A stretch of DNA of 64,000 nucleotides from Amycolatopsis orientalis DSM 43388. Its GTDB lineage: Bacteria > Actinomycetota > Actinomycetes > Mycobacteriales > Pseudonocardiaceae. The DNA lies in the NCBI RefSeq assembly GCF_000411975.1, contig NZ_ASXG01000120.1:1-64000 (forward strand). Direction: 5' to 3'. How positions within the stretch are numbered: the stretch's first letter is position 1; each line of letters starts with the position of its first letter. Shown in pieces: positions 9,397-16,399 of the stretch. Both the position numbers and the translations under genes were made by a program. The notes under the pieces are model-generated. The model did no database searches and was not told where the DNA came from. It saw only the letters and a list, made by a program, of their open reading frames with translations.

Positions 9397-10305
9397 TCAC
9401 CGGCGCGGAGGCAGCGGCACCACGTCCAGGTCCCGCGCCACGTGGATCTCCCCGTCGAACACCTTCGCGGCCTCGTCGCGGAACCGGTCCGCCTCCTCGT
9501 ACGGATAGCGCTGCGAGAAGTGCGTCAGCAGCAGCTTCCGGGCCCCCGACTCGGCGGCGAGCCGACCGGCGTCGGTGCTGGTCAGGTGGCCGTAGCGGGA
9601 GGCAAGTTCGGCGTCGTCGGCACGGAAGGTCGATTCGGCGATCAGCAAGTCCGCGTCGCGCGCGCAGGCGAACGCGCCCGCGCATAGGCGCGTGTCCATC
9701 ACGAACGCGACCACCTGACCCCGGCGCGGCACGCTCACGTCCTCCAGCCGGACCACGCCGTGCGCGGTCTCGAGCACGCCGTCGGCCTGGAGTTTCCGGA
9801 TGGCGGGGCCTTGAACGCCCGCCGCGGCGAGCGCGTCCGGCAGCATCCGGATTCCGTCCGGTTCGGCGTAGCGGTAGCCGAAGCAGTCGATGCGGTGTTC
9901 CAGCGGATACGCCGACAGCGCGCCGCCGAGCGGACCCGGTGCGGAGATCGGCAGCGGGACCAGTTCGGCGCGTTCGTGGAACGACGTCGAGTGCCGCAGC
10001 CGGTCGAAGTACTCCTGCCCGGACGCCGGGTAGTGGCAGCGCACCGGATGCGCGACGTTGTCCAGCGACAGCCGCTGGATGACGCCGGCGAGGCCGAGGC
10101 TGTGGTCGCCGTGGAAGTGGGTGACGCACAGGTGGGTGAGTTCGCTCGCCGTCGCGCCGGCGTACATCATCTGCCGCTGGGTGCCCTCGCCCGGATCGAA
10201 GAGGATGCCGTCGGTGTCGAAACGCAGCAGGTAGCCGTTGTGGTTGCGGTGCCGGGTCGGCGTCTGGCTCGCCGAGCCCAGCACGACTAGCTCGCGTCGG
10301 GACAT
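9397..10305 (-). CDS. rnz: Ribonuclease Z (tRNA 3' endonuclease)
   Basis: Metallo-beta-lactamase-fold endonuclease of 302 aa that trims 3' trailers from tRNA precursors. The N-terminus SRRELVVLGSASQTPTRHRN and the zinc motif THFHGDHSLG (HxHxDH) are characteristic of bacterial RNase Z; further ligands are in FVMDTR and LLTHFSQRY. Start choice: the ATG at 10305 gives the family N-terminus; an ATG 9 bp upstream (10314) is possible; the frame is open to 10620 but the extra residues are non-homologous. It is a housekeeping gene and marks the left edge of the biosynthetic cluster. Confidence 0.92.
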   Translation of the reverse strand: MSRRELVVLGSASQTPTRHRNHNGYLLRFDTDGILFDPGEGTQRQMMYAGATASELTHLCVTHFHGDHSLGLAGVIQRLSLDNVAHPVRCHYPASGQEYFDRLRHSTSFHERAELVPLPISAPGPLGGALSAYPLEHRIDCFGYRYAEPDGIRMLPDALAAAGVQGPAIRKLQADGVLETAHGVVRLEDVSVPRRGQVVAFVMDTRLCAGAFACARDADLLIAESTFRADDAELASRYGHLTSTDAGRLAAESGARKLLLTHFSQRYPYEEADRFRDEAAKVFDGEIHVARDLDVVPLPPRR

Positions 10306-10368
10306 GACGATCATCTTCGCGCCCCGCCCGCGCTCGCCGCCACCGAAATGAACTCCGCGGAAACGACG

Positions 10369-10402
10369 GCGGCCGTCCGGGACGAATTTCCCGGACGGCC
10401 GC
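10369..10402. terminator. Strong hairpin between rnz and the GBL genes
   Basis: A perfect 14-bp inverted repeat: GCGGCCGTCCGGGA, a 6-nt loop, then its complement. It lies 53 bp beyond the stop of the minus-strand reductase gene (10455) and upstream of rnz, so it probably ends the GBL-synthesis transcript. Confidence 0.75.
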
Positions 10403-10454
10403 TCGCCGTTATCGCCGAATGAATTCGTTCGATCACTTTCCGCGAATTGGATCT

Positions 10455-11420
10455 TCAGCCCGCTTGCGGAATTGCCAGGCATTCCCGATACCAGTTCCGG
10501 GATTGGGCCAACCGGACGCCGATTCCCGGCCCCGGCGGCACTCCGGTGACCTGCCAGACCTTGCCGCTGTCGTACCAGTGGTCCTTCGTGAGCAGCGACC
10601 ACTGGTGCTCGCTGAGCCACGGCATCCGTGCCCGGTGCTCGCGCAACGGCACGTCCGAAGCGGGAACTGGCAGGTCAAGCAGGGTGCAGACGGCTTCGAG
10701 CAGCTCGCGCATCCGCACCGGTTCCGGGTCGGCCACGTGGAACACCTCGCCGGGCCTGCCCAGCGCCGGGTCCAGCGCGAACGCGCTGAGCACAGCGGCG
10801 AGATCCCGCGACGAGACCACCGAGGTGCGAGTCCTCCCGCCGTCGGCCCACGCGGGCACCGTCCTCAGCCACTTCGCCAGCGCCGGGACCACGTGCCGGT
10901 CGCCGTCGCCGTACACCAGGTGCGGCCGCAGAACGATCCCGCCTGCCGCGCGGACCTGCTGTTCTCCGGCCAGCCTGGTGCGGCTGGTGGCCGAGGCGGG
11001 CCCGAGCTCGAGCGTGTCCTCGGGCGCGCCTCGATGTTCGCCGTCGCGGTAGACCGCACAGGTGCTGAGGTACACGACGCGGCGCGTGCCCGCGCGGTGT
11101 GCCTCCGCGAGAAGCCGGGCCGTGCCGCGATCGTTGACCTCGGCGCATTCCCCTTCGGTGCCGCCGATCCGGGACGCGGCGTGCACGAGCGTCGTGACGC
11201 CCGTGCACGCCCCGGCCAGCCCGGCGGCGTCGGTGAGGTCGCCGCGGTGGATCCGCACGCCGGATCGCGTGATCCACCCCGGCACCGCACCGCGCGCCAG
11301 CACCCGCACCGGGGCGCCGCGGGCGAGCAACGCCCGCAGCACCGCCGAGCCGATGAACCCGGTCGCTCCGGTGACGAGGATTTCCCCGGTCCTGCCGTCC
11401 GCCCCCAGGCCGGCAGTCAT
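10455..11420 (-). CDS. NAD-dependent epimerase/dehydratase (GBL-locus reductase)
   Basis: SDR-extended oxidoreductase of 321 aa. The NAD-binding motif VTGATGFIGSAV is at the N-terminus, VYLSTCAVY carries the catalytic Ser region, and an RTRLAGEQQVR segment stands where YxxxK would be expected, so the catalytic Tyr may be missing or displaced. Its ATG overlaps the stop of the AfsA-family gene by 4 nt (ATGA), which makes co-translation near certain; the frame is open further upstream only as a shadow of that gene. Given the partner, a role in reducing or tailoring the butyrolactone/butenolide signal is the best inference. A separate sugar-epimerase role cannot be excluded. Confidence 0.8.
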   Translation of the reverse strand: MTAGLGADGRTGEILVTGATGFIGSAVLRALLARGAPVRVLARGAVPGWITRSGVRIHRGDLTDAAGLAGACTGVTTLVHAASRIGGTEGECAEVNDRGTARLLAEAHRAGTRRVVYLSTCAVYRDGEHRGAPEDTLELGPASATSRTRLAGEQQVRAAGGIVLRPHLVYGDGDRHVVPALAKWLRTVPAWADGGRTRTSVVSSRDLAAVLSAFALDPALGRPGEVFHVADPEPVRMRELLEAVCTLLDLPVPASDVPLREHRARMPWLSEHQWSLLTKDHWYDSGKVWQVTGVPPGPGIGVRLAQSRNWYRECLAIPQAG

Positions 11421-12385
11421 GACCTGCGCATCGCCAGGGTGCCGGAGGCGACGGAGCGGCCCTTCTGCTCCGCCACCACCCGCACCAGCCGGCACCCGTC
11501 CGCGTCGGGTTCGAGTTCCTCCGCCACCAGCAGGCATTCGGAGTCGAACTCGACGTAGGCGGAGAACTCGAAATCCGAACGCAGCGGCAGCGCCTGCGGG
11601 TCGCCGAGCGTCAGCAGGGCCGCCTGCCGCGCGCCTTCCATCAGCACCATGCCCGGGACATGGTCCGTCGAATGGTCGAACAGCACCGGATGGTCCGGAT
11701 CGAACTGCAGCGACCAGGTTCCCGCCAGCGCGGTGTCCGCGACCAGCACATCTCCCTTGCGGTCCCGGCCGACGAGCACCGGTTCCACCGTGTCCAGCGC
11801 GCACGCCTGGAACGGCGTCGCCGCGAAGTGGTCGCCGCGCAGGCGGCGGTAGACCGCCGGGGACACGCAGCGCCAGCTCTCCGACGCGGTGCCGATCAGT
11901 TCGCCGTCGCGGAAGCAGCCGAAATCGGTCCGCATGCCGACGAGGTTTTCCTTGCGGAACACCGGTTCGTGCGCGCTCACCCGCAGCACCACGTCGATCG
12001 GCCGCCCGGCGGTGGCCAGCCCTTCGGCGGTGACCGAGCTGACCTTGTGGTCGGAGATGAACGCGGTGCCGAGCGAAACGCCATAGGCGCGGTGCGCGAT
12101 CAGCAGTCCTGCCTGGCGGCAGGTTTCGGCGAACAGCATCGGGTCGTGCGAACCCGGCGCGCACGGGCCGAAAAACCCGTGCCGGCGCGGCCACTGCGCG
12201 CCGACTTCGAACCGGCCCTCGCCCACGATGTTCAGATCAGTGACGAAAACTTCCGAAACGGCCGCGCGGTGCACGAGATTGCGCGGGATCGTCTGCTGGA
12301 AGTCGACCGGGCGTCCGCCCGGCGAACTTTCGCCATCGGTGATGAAGGTTCTTCTGACAGACTCCTCTAACAACGTACCGACCAT
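11417..12385 (-). CDS. AfsA-family gamma-butyrolactone signal synthase
   Basis: A-factor-type synthase of 322 aa with two AfsA hot-dog repeats. Repeat one contains HDPMLFAETCRQAGLLIAH, repeat two contains DHVPGMVLMEGARQAALL. Family members condense a beta-ketoacyl-ACP with dihydroxyacetone phosphate to start the signalling molecule. The ATG at 12385 is preceded by GGGAGGACCGAC, a good ribosome site. It is divergent from a GBL receptor gene at 12568, and the 182-bp gap contains an ARE operator, the classic afsA-arpA/scbA-scbR layout; this predicts receptor control of signal synthesis. Confidence 0.92.
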   Translation of the reverse strand: MVGTLLEESVRRTFITDGESSPGGRPVDFQQTIPRNLVHRAAVSEVFVTDLNIVGEGRFEVGAQWPRRHGFFGPCAPGSHDPMLFAETCRQAGLLIAHRAYGVSLGTAFISDHKVSSVTAEGLATAGRPIDVVLRVSAHEPVFRKENLVGMRTDFGCFRDGELIGTASESWRCVSPAVYRRLRGDHFAATPFQACALDTVEPVLVGRDRKGDVLVADTALAGTWSLQFDPDHPVLFDHSTDHVPGMVLMEGARQAALLTLGDPQALPLRSDFEFSAYVEFDSECLLVAEELEPDADGCRLVRVVAEQKGRSVASGTLAMRRS

Positions 12386-12458
12386 GTCGGTCCTCCCAGA
12401 AAAAAGAACTTCCCCAGTACCCCCACCACATTTCTAGCGGAAACGGGCGGACAAAACC

Positions 12459-12476
12459 ATACCTACCTACCGGTTT
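12459..12476 (+). promoter_or_regulatory. ARE-like operator 1 (receptor binding site)
   Basis: The 18-mer ATACCTACCTACCGGTTT, inside a larger AAAACC...GGTTTT inverted repeat (12453-12477). It matches the three sites at 14392, 14463 and 14489 at 13 or more positions and resembles published autoregulatory elements bound by ArpA/ScbR-type receptors. It sits between the divergent signal synthase and receptor genes. Confidence 0.8.
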
Positions 12477-12567
12477 TTTTCTCTGGCTTTGCCGGCCGGG
12501 GCAGAGGTAGACTGGCGTGTCAGCGTGGCCGGAACCGGCCCGCGGCTTCCCGAAAGGAGTGTGCGCA

Positions 12568-13194
12568 GTGGCTCGCCAGGAACGCGCGGAGCAGACCCGC
12601 AAGGCCATCCTCGACGCGGCCGCGTCCAGGTTCGACGCGGTCGGCTTTCTCGGTGCGAGCCTGTCGGACATCCTCGCCGAGGCCGGGGTGACGAAGGGCG
12701 CGCTGTACTTTCACTTCAAGTCCAAGGAAGAGCTGGCGGACGAGCTGATCCGCGAGCAGTTCAGCGTGCAGACCCCGTTCGCCGACTTCGAAAACCCCGG
12801 GCTGCAGGCGGCCATCGACCTGAGCCAGAACATCGGGCACAGCCTCCGCTCCGACGTGCGCGTGCGCGCCGGCATCCGGCTGGTCATCGAACAGGGCTCG
12901 TTCGTCGCGCCGGCCGCGAACGCCTACAAGCAGTGGATCGACACCGTGCACGGCATGCTGCTCGCCGCGAAAGCGGCCGGCGACGTGCGGAAAGACGTCA
13001 ACGCGCACGATCTCGCGCAGTACGTGGTCGCGTCGTTCACCGGGAGCCAGCTCAGCTCGCAGGTGCTGACCGGGCGCACGGACCTGCACGAACGGCTCAC
13101 GTTCATGTGGCAGATGATTCTCGCGGCGGTCGTGCCACCGCGACGGCTGCACAAGTTCGATCCGGCCGGGACAGCTCCCGCCGACCCCGAATGA
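12568..13194 (+). CDS. TetR-family GBL receptor (ArpA/ScbR type)
   Basis: DNA-binding receptor of 208 aa. The N-terminal helix-turn-helix is clear (SLSDILAEAGVTKGALYFHF, about residues 31-50). The ligand domain has the family features RVRAGIRLVIEQGSF and FTGSQLSSQVLTGR. GTG 12568 is chosen because AAAGGAG sits 8 nt upstream; the frame is open to 12517 with poor context. It probably represses the signal synthase and itself from ARE site 1, and perhaps the second receptor and SARP genes from sites 2-4, until the butyrolactone releases it. A perfect hairpin follows its stop. Confidence 0.9.
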   Translation: MARQERAEQTRKAILDAAASRFDAVGFLGASLSDILAEAGVTKGALYFHFKSKEELADELIREQFSVQTPFADFENPGLQAAIDLSQNIGHSLRSDVRVRAGIRLVIEQGSFVAPAANAYKQWIDTVHGMLLAAKAAGDVRKDVNAHDLAQYVVASFTGSQLSSQVLTGRTDLHERLTFMWQMILAAVVPPRRLHKFDPAGTAPADPE

Positions 13195-13199
13195 GACAA

Positions 13200-13228
13200 C
13201 GGCCGTCCGGACGAAAACCGGACGGCCG
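13200..13228. terminator. Rho-independent-like hairpin after the receptor gene
   Basis: An 11-bp perfect stem, CGGCCGTCCGG with its complement, and a loop of ACGAAAA, followed by TCTGTTT. It starts 5 bp after the receptor stop codon region. Confidence 0.75.
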
Positions 13229-13269
13229 GTCTGTTTGCCGGGGCGGGGTGCGGGTGCTGCTCGGCCAAA

Positions 13270-13765
13270 GGGTTTCCGGAACTCGACCGGTCCGGACTGG
13301 CGGATCTCGCGGCAAACCAGGGCGGACTGATGGTTACTCGGGCCTGCTGCGGCGCGGGAACGCTCCGACCCGGGCGTCCGCAGCGGGATAGGTCAGGTGC
13401 CCGTTGCCTCGGCGGTCGAATCCGCTGGCTGCGAAGCCTCGATCTGCCCGGGCTCGCCGATCCCACGGCAAACCAGGGCGGACGGTTGGTTTGCCCGCTC
13501 GGGCCCGCGCGGCGCGGAAATGCTCCGATCCGGTTCTCCGCAGGGGGATAGGTCAGGTGCCCGTTGCCTCGGCGGTCGAATCCGCAGGCCGCGAAGCCTC
13601 GACCTCTCCGGGCTCGCCGATCCCGCGGCGAACCAGGGCGGACGGTTGGTTTGTCTGCCCGAGCCTGCTGCGGAGCGGGAATTCTCCGACCCGGACGTCC
13701 GCGCCGGGGCAACTCAGGTGCCTGTCGCCTCGGCAGTCGAACCCGCTGGCTGCGAAGCCTCGATC
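13270..13765. repeat. 160-bp tandem duplication derived from a receptor gene's 3' end
   Basis: Two full units (13394-13553 and 13554-13714, period 160-161), a diverged partial unit before them (about 13270-13393), and 51 bp of a further unit (13715-13765) that is the coding end of the minus-strand TetR gene. Each full unit repeats the last codons and stop of that gene followed by the same trailer. No separate gene is seen here. Confidence 0.85.
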
Positions 13766-14340
13766 ACGCGCCAGAGTTCGGCGAGTGTGCTCGCCAGGTC
13801 CGTGCCCGGCGGGATGGTGCCGCTCGCGGCCGCCGATTCCAGGCCGACGCAGGTCACCACAACCAGCAGCGCTGCCATGTCCGGGCGGACGTGCGGGCTC
13901 AGCTCCCCCGCGCTGTGCGCCGCGGCGATGTGTGCGCGCACTTGGCCCAGCCAGGCGCGGACGAAGGCCACGAAGCGGGGATCGTTCGAGCCCATTTCGC
14001 GGGCTAGGCGGAAGCTCGCGCCCACCTTCGCGTCGTCGGCCAGCCAACCCATCAGCGCCCGGCTCAAGTCGGCCAGCCGGCGCAGATGCGGACGGCGTCC
14101 GCGTGCTCGCGCGACGTGCTGGTGCAGGACCGCGACGGCCGCCGACTGCACCTCGTCGCAGACCTCGTCCTTCGACGAGAAGTGGAAATACAGGCCGCCC
14201 TTGGTCACGCCCGCCTCGCGCGCGATGTCGACCATGCTCGTGGCCGCGTAGCCGTCGCGGTGCAACAGCACCGCCGCGGCGTCGAGCAGCAAGAGCCGGG
14301 TCACCTCCGCGCGGGCCTGTTTAGTCACCGTCTTCCCCAT
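13714..14340 (-). CDS. TetR-family second receptor (pseudo-receptor-like)
   Basis: TetR regulator of 208 aa with a good HTH (SMVDIAREAGVTKGGLYFHF) and a GBL-receptor-like C-terminal domain (ASFRLAREMGSNDPRF). The ATG at 14340 opens MGKTVTKQARAEV; the frame continues to 14388 but upstream codons are unlikely. An ARE site lies 52 bp upstream, and it is divergent from the SARP gene, so it is probably autoregulated and also controls the SARP, as ScbR2-type pseudo-receptors do. Whether it binds a butyrolactone or an antibiotic cannot be told. Its last 17 codons are part of the tandem repeat to its 3' side, suggesting recent rearrangement at the C-terminus. Confidence 0.85.
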   Translation of the reverse strand: MGKTVTKQARAEVTRLLLLDAAAVLLHRDGYAATSMVDIAREAGVTKGGLYFHFSSKDEVCDEVQSAAVAVLHQHVARARGRRPHLRRLADLSRALMGWLADDAKVGASFRLAREMGSNDPRFVAFVRAWLGQVRAHIAAAHSAGELSPHVRPDMAALLVVVTCVGLESAAASGTIPPGTDLASTLAELWRVIEASQPAGSTAEATGT

Positions 14341-14391
14341 CGTCTCGCGCCGGGAACGGCACGGCGTGCGTTCCGACCGCCTCATCATGAC

Positions 14392-14409
14392 ATACCGACC
14401 GCCCGGTTT
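14392..14409 (+). promoter_or_regulatory. ARE-like operator 2
   Basis: The 18-mer ATACCGACCGCCCGGTTT, located 52 bp upstream of the second receptor's start codon. It matches the consensus AnACCnACCnnCCGGTTT shared with the other three sites. Confidence 0.8.
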
Positions 14410-14462
14410 ACCACCCTTTCGACCCGATTACCTGGCCACATCGGCCACTTCAAGATCGAAAC

Positions 14463-14480
14463 AGACCAACCTCCCGGTTT
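14463..14480 (+). promoter_or_regulatory. ARE-like operator 3
   Basis: The 18-mer AGACCAACCTCCCGGTTT. It lies just upstream of the putative -35 of the SARP gene and 26 bp (about 2.5 helical turns) from site 4. Confidence 0.75.
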
Positions 14481-14484
14481 TATC

Positions 14485-14514
14485 TTGAAAACCGACCTCC
14501 CGGTTTGCTATGGT
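14485..14514 (+). promoter_or_regulatory. Putative SARP promoter
   Basis: TTGAAA at 14485-14490 and TATGGT at 14509-14514, with 18 bp between. The spacer is filled by ARE site 4 and site 3 lies immediately upstream. The start codon follows at 14603. Confidence 0.55.
14489..14506 (+). promoter_or_regulatory. ARE-like operator 4 overlapping the SARP promoter
   Basis: The 18-mer AAACCGACCTCCCGGTTT, with perfect 6-bp arms (AAACCG and CGGTTT). It occupies the space between the putative -35 and -10 of the SARP gene, so a bound receptor should block transcription. Confidence 0.82.
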
Positions 14515-14602
14515 CCAGTGGTGGACCCGGCTCGGACCGGCAGGCAGCGGCGCTGGGGGCGCCGCCGGACGGGTCCGGCGCGAGAGACACCGGAGGGCAG
14601 TC

Positions 14603-15370
14603 ATGCTGAACTACGAAATTCTCGGACAGATCAGAGTGAGCGGCCGGCCCGGCGTCTCCGCCCCGCGGGCCCGCAAGATCGAGACCCTGTTGTCCGTGCT
14701 GCTGGCGAAGAACAACCAGGTGGTCACCGCGGAGCACCTGATCGGCGAGATCTGGGGCGAGCATCCGCCGGCGCGGGCGAGTGCCGCGCTGTACGTGTAC
14801 GTGTCGCAGCTGCGGAAACTGTTGCGCGGCACCAGCAAGGATGCGGAAGAAAGCCCGGTGGTCACGAGTCCGCGAGGGTATTCGTTGCACGTCGGGATCG
14901 ACGAGCTGGACGCTGACCGGTTCACCCGGCTTTACGAGCAGGGGCGGACGTTGCACTGGGACCGCAGCTACGGGCAGGCGGCGAAGGTGCTGCGGGAGGC
15001 CACGAATCTGTGGCGTGGCGCGGCGTTCGGCGGGTTCACCGACTCGTCCGATGTGCAGGCTTACGCGACGCTGCTGGAGGAGAGCCGGCTCGGGTGCCTT
15101 GAGCTGCTGATGGAGACCGAGCTGTTGATCGGGCGCCATCGCGAGGTCGTCGGGCAGCTGTCCGCGCTGGCGAAGGAGCACACGCTGCGGGAGACGTTCA
15201 CCGAGTATCTGATGACCGCGCTGGCTCGGTCCAACCGGCGGGCGGAGGCGTTGGAGACGTTCGCCTCGGCGCGGCAGAATCTGGTGCAGCAGCTGGGGAT
15301 CGAGCCGGGGAGTTCGTTGCGGAAGCTGCATCAGAGCATTCTTGTCGGGGAGATGTCGGACGCGGTCTGA
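14603..15370 (+). CDS. SARP-family transcriptional activator
   Basis: Streptomyces-antibiotic-regulatory-protein type activator of 255 aa. The N-terminal winged-helix (MLNYEILGQIRV through SPRGYSLHV, about residues 1-97) is of the OmpR/DnrI type, including LLSVLLAKNNQVVT and YVYVSQLRKLLR. The bacterial transcriptional-activation domain follows (ADRFTRLYEQG to GIEPGSSLRKLHQ). It lacks the ATPase/TPR extension of AfsR, so it is a small pathway-specific SARP. GGAGGG lies 5 nt before the ATG. Two ARE sites in its promoter place it directly under the GBL receptors. It is a likely activator of the cluster, possibly through the LAL gene. Confidence 0.9.
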   Translation: MLNYEILGQIRVSGRPGVSAPRARKIETLLSVLLAKNNQVVTAEHLIGEIWGEHPPARASAALYVYVSQLRKLLRGTSKDAEESPVVTSPRGYSLHVGIDELDADRFTRLYEQGRTLHWDRSYGQAAKVLREATNLWRGAAFGGFTDSSDVQAYATLLEESRLGCLELLMETELLIGRHREVVGQLSALAKEHTLRETFTEYLMTALARSNRRAEALETFASARQNLVQQLGIEPGSSLRKLHQSILVGEMSDAV

Positions 15371-15454
15371 TCTCTCATCCGGTTCGGGTTCGGCCCGGTC
15401 TTCCGTCTTGGCGGGGCCGGGTCGTTTTCGCGGCTGTGCCGCGTTGGTCGCGGT

Positions 15455-15590
15455 GGGCACCCCGAAGCCCGATTGTGCTGACGGTCTGAGGGTGGTTGTC
15501 AAGGCGGGAAAGCGTGCCTTGACAACCACCCTCAGACCGCAGAGAGGCTTCGTATCGAGGTGCAGGGCCAGGGCTGGGTGCCTCGATGAG
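15455..15590 (+). repeat. 136-bp dispersed structured element, copy A
   Basis: Copy A of an element found again in reverse orientation at 44666-44801, the same length and about 90% identical by my count (13 differences). Its core is a perfect 23-bp inverted repeat (15483-15505 and 15516-15538) with a 10-nt loop GGGAAAGCGT. Flanks GGGCACCCCGAAG and GAGGCTTCGTATCG are also conserved, so it is more than a terminator. It follows the SARP gene by 84 bp. Confidence 0.85.
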
Positions 15591-15635
15591 TTGAGTGCGC
15601 TGGCTGCGGTCTGTCTGGGGCGGCGCTGGGTTGGT

Positions 15636-15674
15636 CGTGAGGGGAACCCTGGAGGAATCTGGGTTCCCCTCACG
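15636..15674. terminator. Hairpin between convergent SARP and methyltransferase genes
   Basis: A perfect 14-bp stem, CGTGAGGGGAACCC and its complement, with an 11-nt loop. It lies 6 bp from the methyltransferase stop and is probably a bidirectional terminator. A related hairpin with the GTGnGGGGAA stem occurs at 44465-44513. Confidence 0.75.
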
Positions 15675-15680
15675 TCCTCC

Positions 15681-16253
15681 CTAGCTGCGGTAGACCGAGA
15701 CTACGAAACCGCCGCAGGTTACTGGTTCTCCGTACCAGCCGCCCCATCTGCTGTCCAACGCCAGGCCGGCCAGTTCGGCCATCAGGTCCAGTTCCGCGGG
15801 CCAGACGTAGCGCAGGGGCAGCGAGGCGTCGGCCAGGTGCACGATTTGCCGTATGTCGTCGACCGCGCGGACGCGGGCGTCTGCGGTCCAGCAGGCGGGA
15901 TCCGGGTGGCGGCCCTGGACTACCAGGGCGCCGCCGGGGCGCAAAAGGCGGCTGTAGCGGCCGATCGCGCGCAGCTGGTCTCGCTGGTCCGGCAGGCGGG
16001 AAAGGACGTCCGCGCCCAGGTAGCCGGCGTCGAAGCGCGGGCCTGGTTCGAGGTGGACCTCGTAGCCTTCGCCGGCCAGTGCGTCCGCGACCGGGCCGCC
16101 GCCGGGGACCAGGACTCGGCCGGAGCCGGGGCGGCGCGATACGCGGTCGGTTACTTCCGAGAGGAACGCGACCGCGCCGGCCGGGTCGTCCGACAGCGGG
16201 GCCAGCCACGCGGCCACGGGATCGACCGGCTTTTCCATCACCCGGGTAGGCAT
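15681..16253 (-). CDS. Class I SAM-dependent methyltransferase-like protein
   Basis: Small protein of 190 aa resembling class I methyltransferases. A degenerate SAM-loop motif VLVPGGGPVADAL is near residues 47-59, an acidic partner region near EVHLEPGPRFDAGY, and the post-I strand LLRPGGALVVQGRHP near 103-117. It is shorter than most natural-product O-methyltransferases and motif I is unusual, so activity is a reasonable inference rather than certain. Its promoter carries the TAGGGG element shared by the PKS genes, which supports a tailoring or editing role in the pathway. Start ATG 16253; the family N-terminus is variable. Confidence 0.65.
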   Translation of the reverse strand: MPTRVMEKPVDPVAAWLAPLSDDPAGAVAFLSEVTDRVSRRPGSGRVLVPGGGPVADALAGEGYEVHLEPGPRFDAGYLGADVLSRLPDQRDQLRAIGRYSRLLRPGGALVVQGRHPDPACWTADARVRAVDDIRQIVHLADASLPLRYVWPAELDLMAELAGLALDSRWGGWYGEPVTCGGFVVSVYRS

Positions 16254-16308
16254 GTCGCCACCTCACTTCACGCAGTGGTCCTCTCTACTCCACAGAGAGT
16301 GCCGGAAC

Positions 16309-16346
16309 GATCTAAAGCCGACCTAGCGGACTCGGGGTCCCCTAGG
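16309..16346 (-). promoter_or_regulatory. TAGGGG composite promoter of the methyltransferase gene
   Basis: On the minus strand CCTAGGGGA (16346-16338), then 22-23 nt, then a -10-like TTAGAT/TAGATC (16315-16309). The box is the variant with A instead of T after GGGG. The start codon is about 85 bp from the box. Confidence 0.6.
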
Positions 16347-16353
16347 CACGACG

Positions 16354-16387
16354 GAAGGGCGACCCGCGCGGAGGCGGGTCGCCCTTC
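16354..16387. terminator. Terminator of the DrrAB-like operon
   Basis: A perfect 14-bp stem GAAGGGCGACCCGC with a GCGGAG loop, starting 13 bp beyond the permease stop at 16400 (minus strand). Confidence 0.8.
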
Positions 16388-16399
16388 GGGGAAAACAGC

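Noticed and set aside
14480-15673. Long minus-strand frame across the SARP gene and the 136-bp element
   Set aside because: It is antisense to a clear SARP gene, and its similarity to the frame at 44466-45239 comes from the repeated structured element, not from a protein family.
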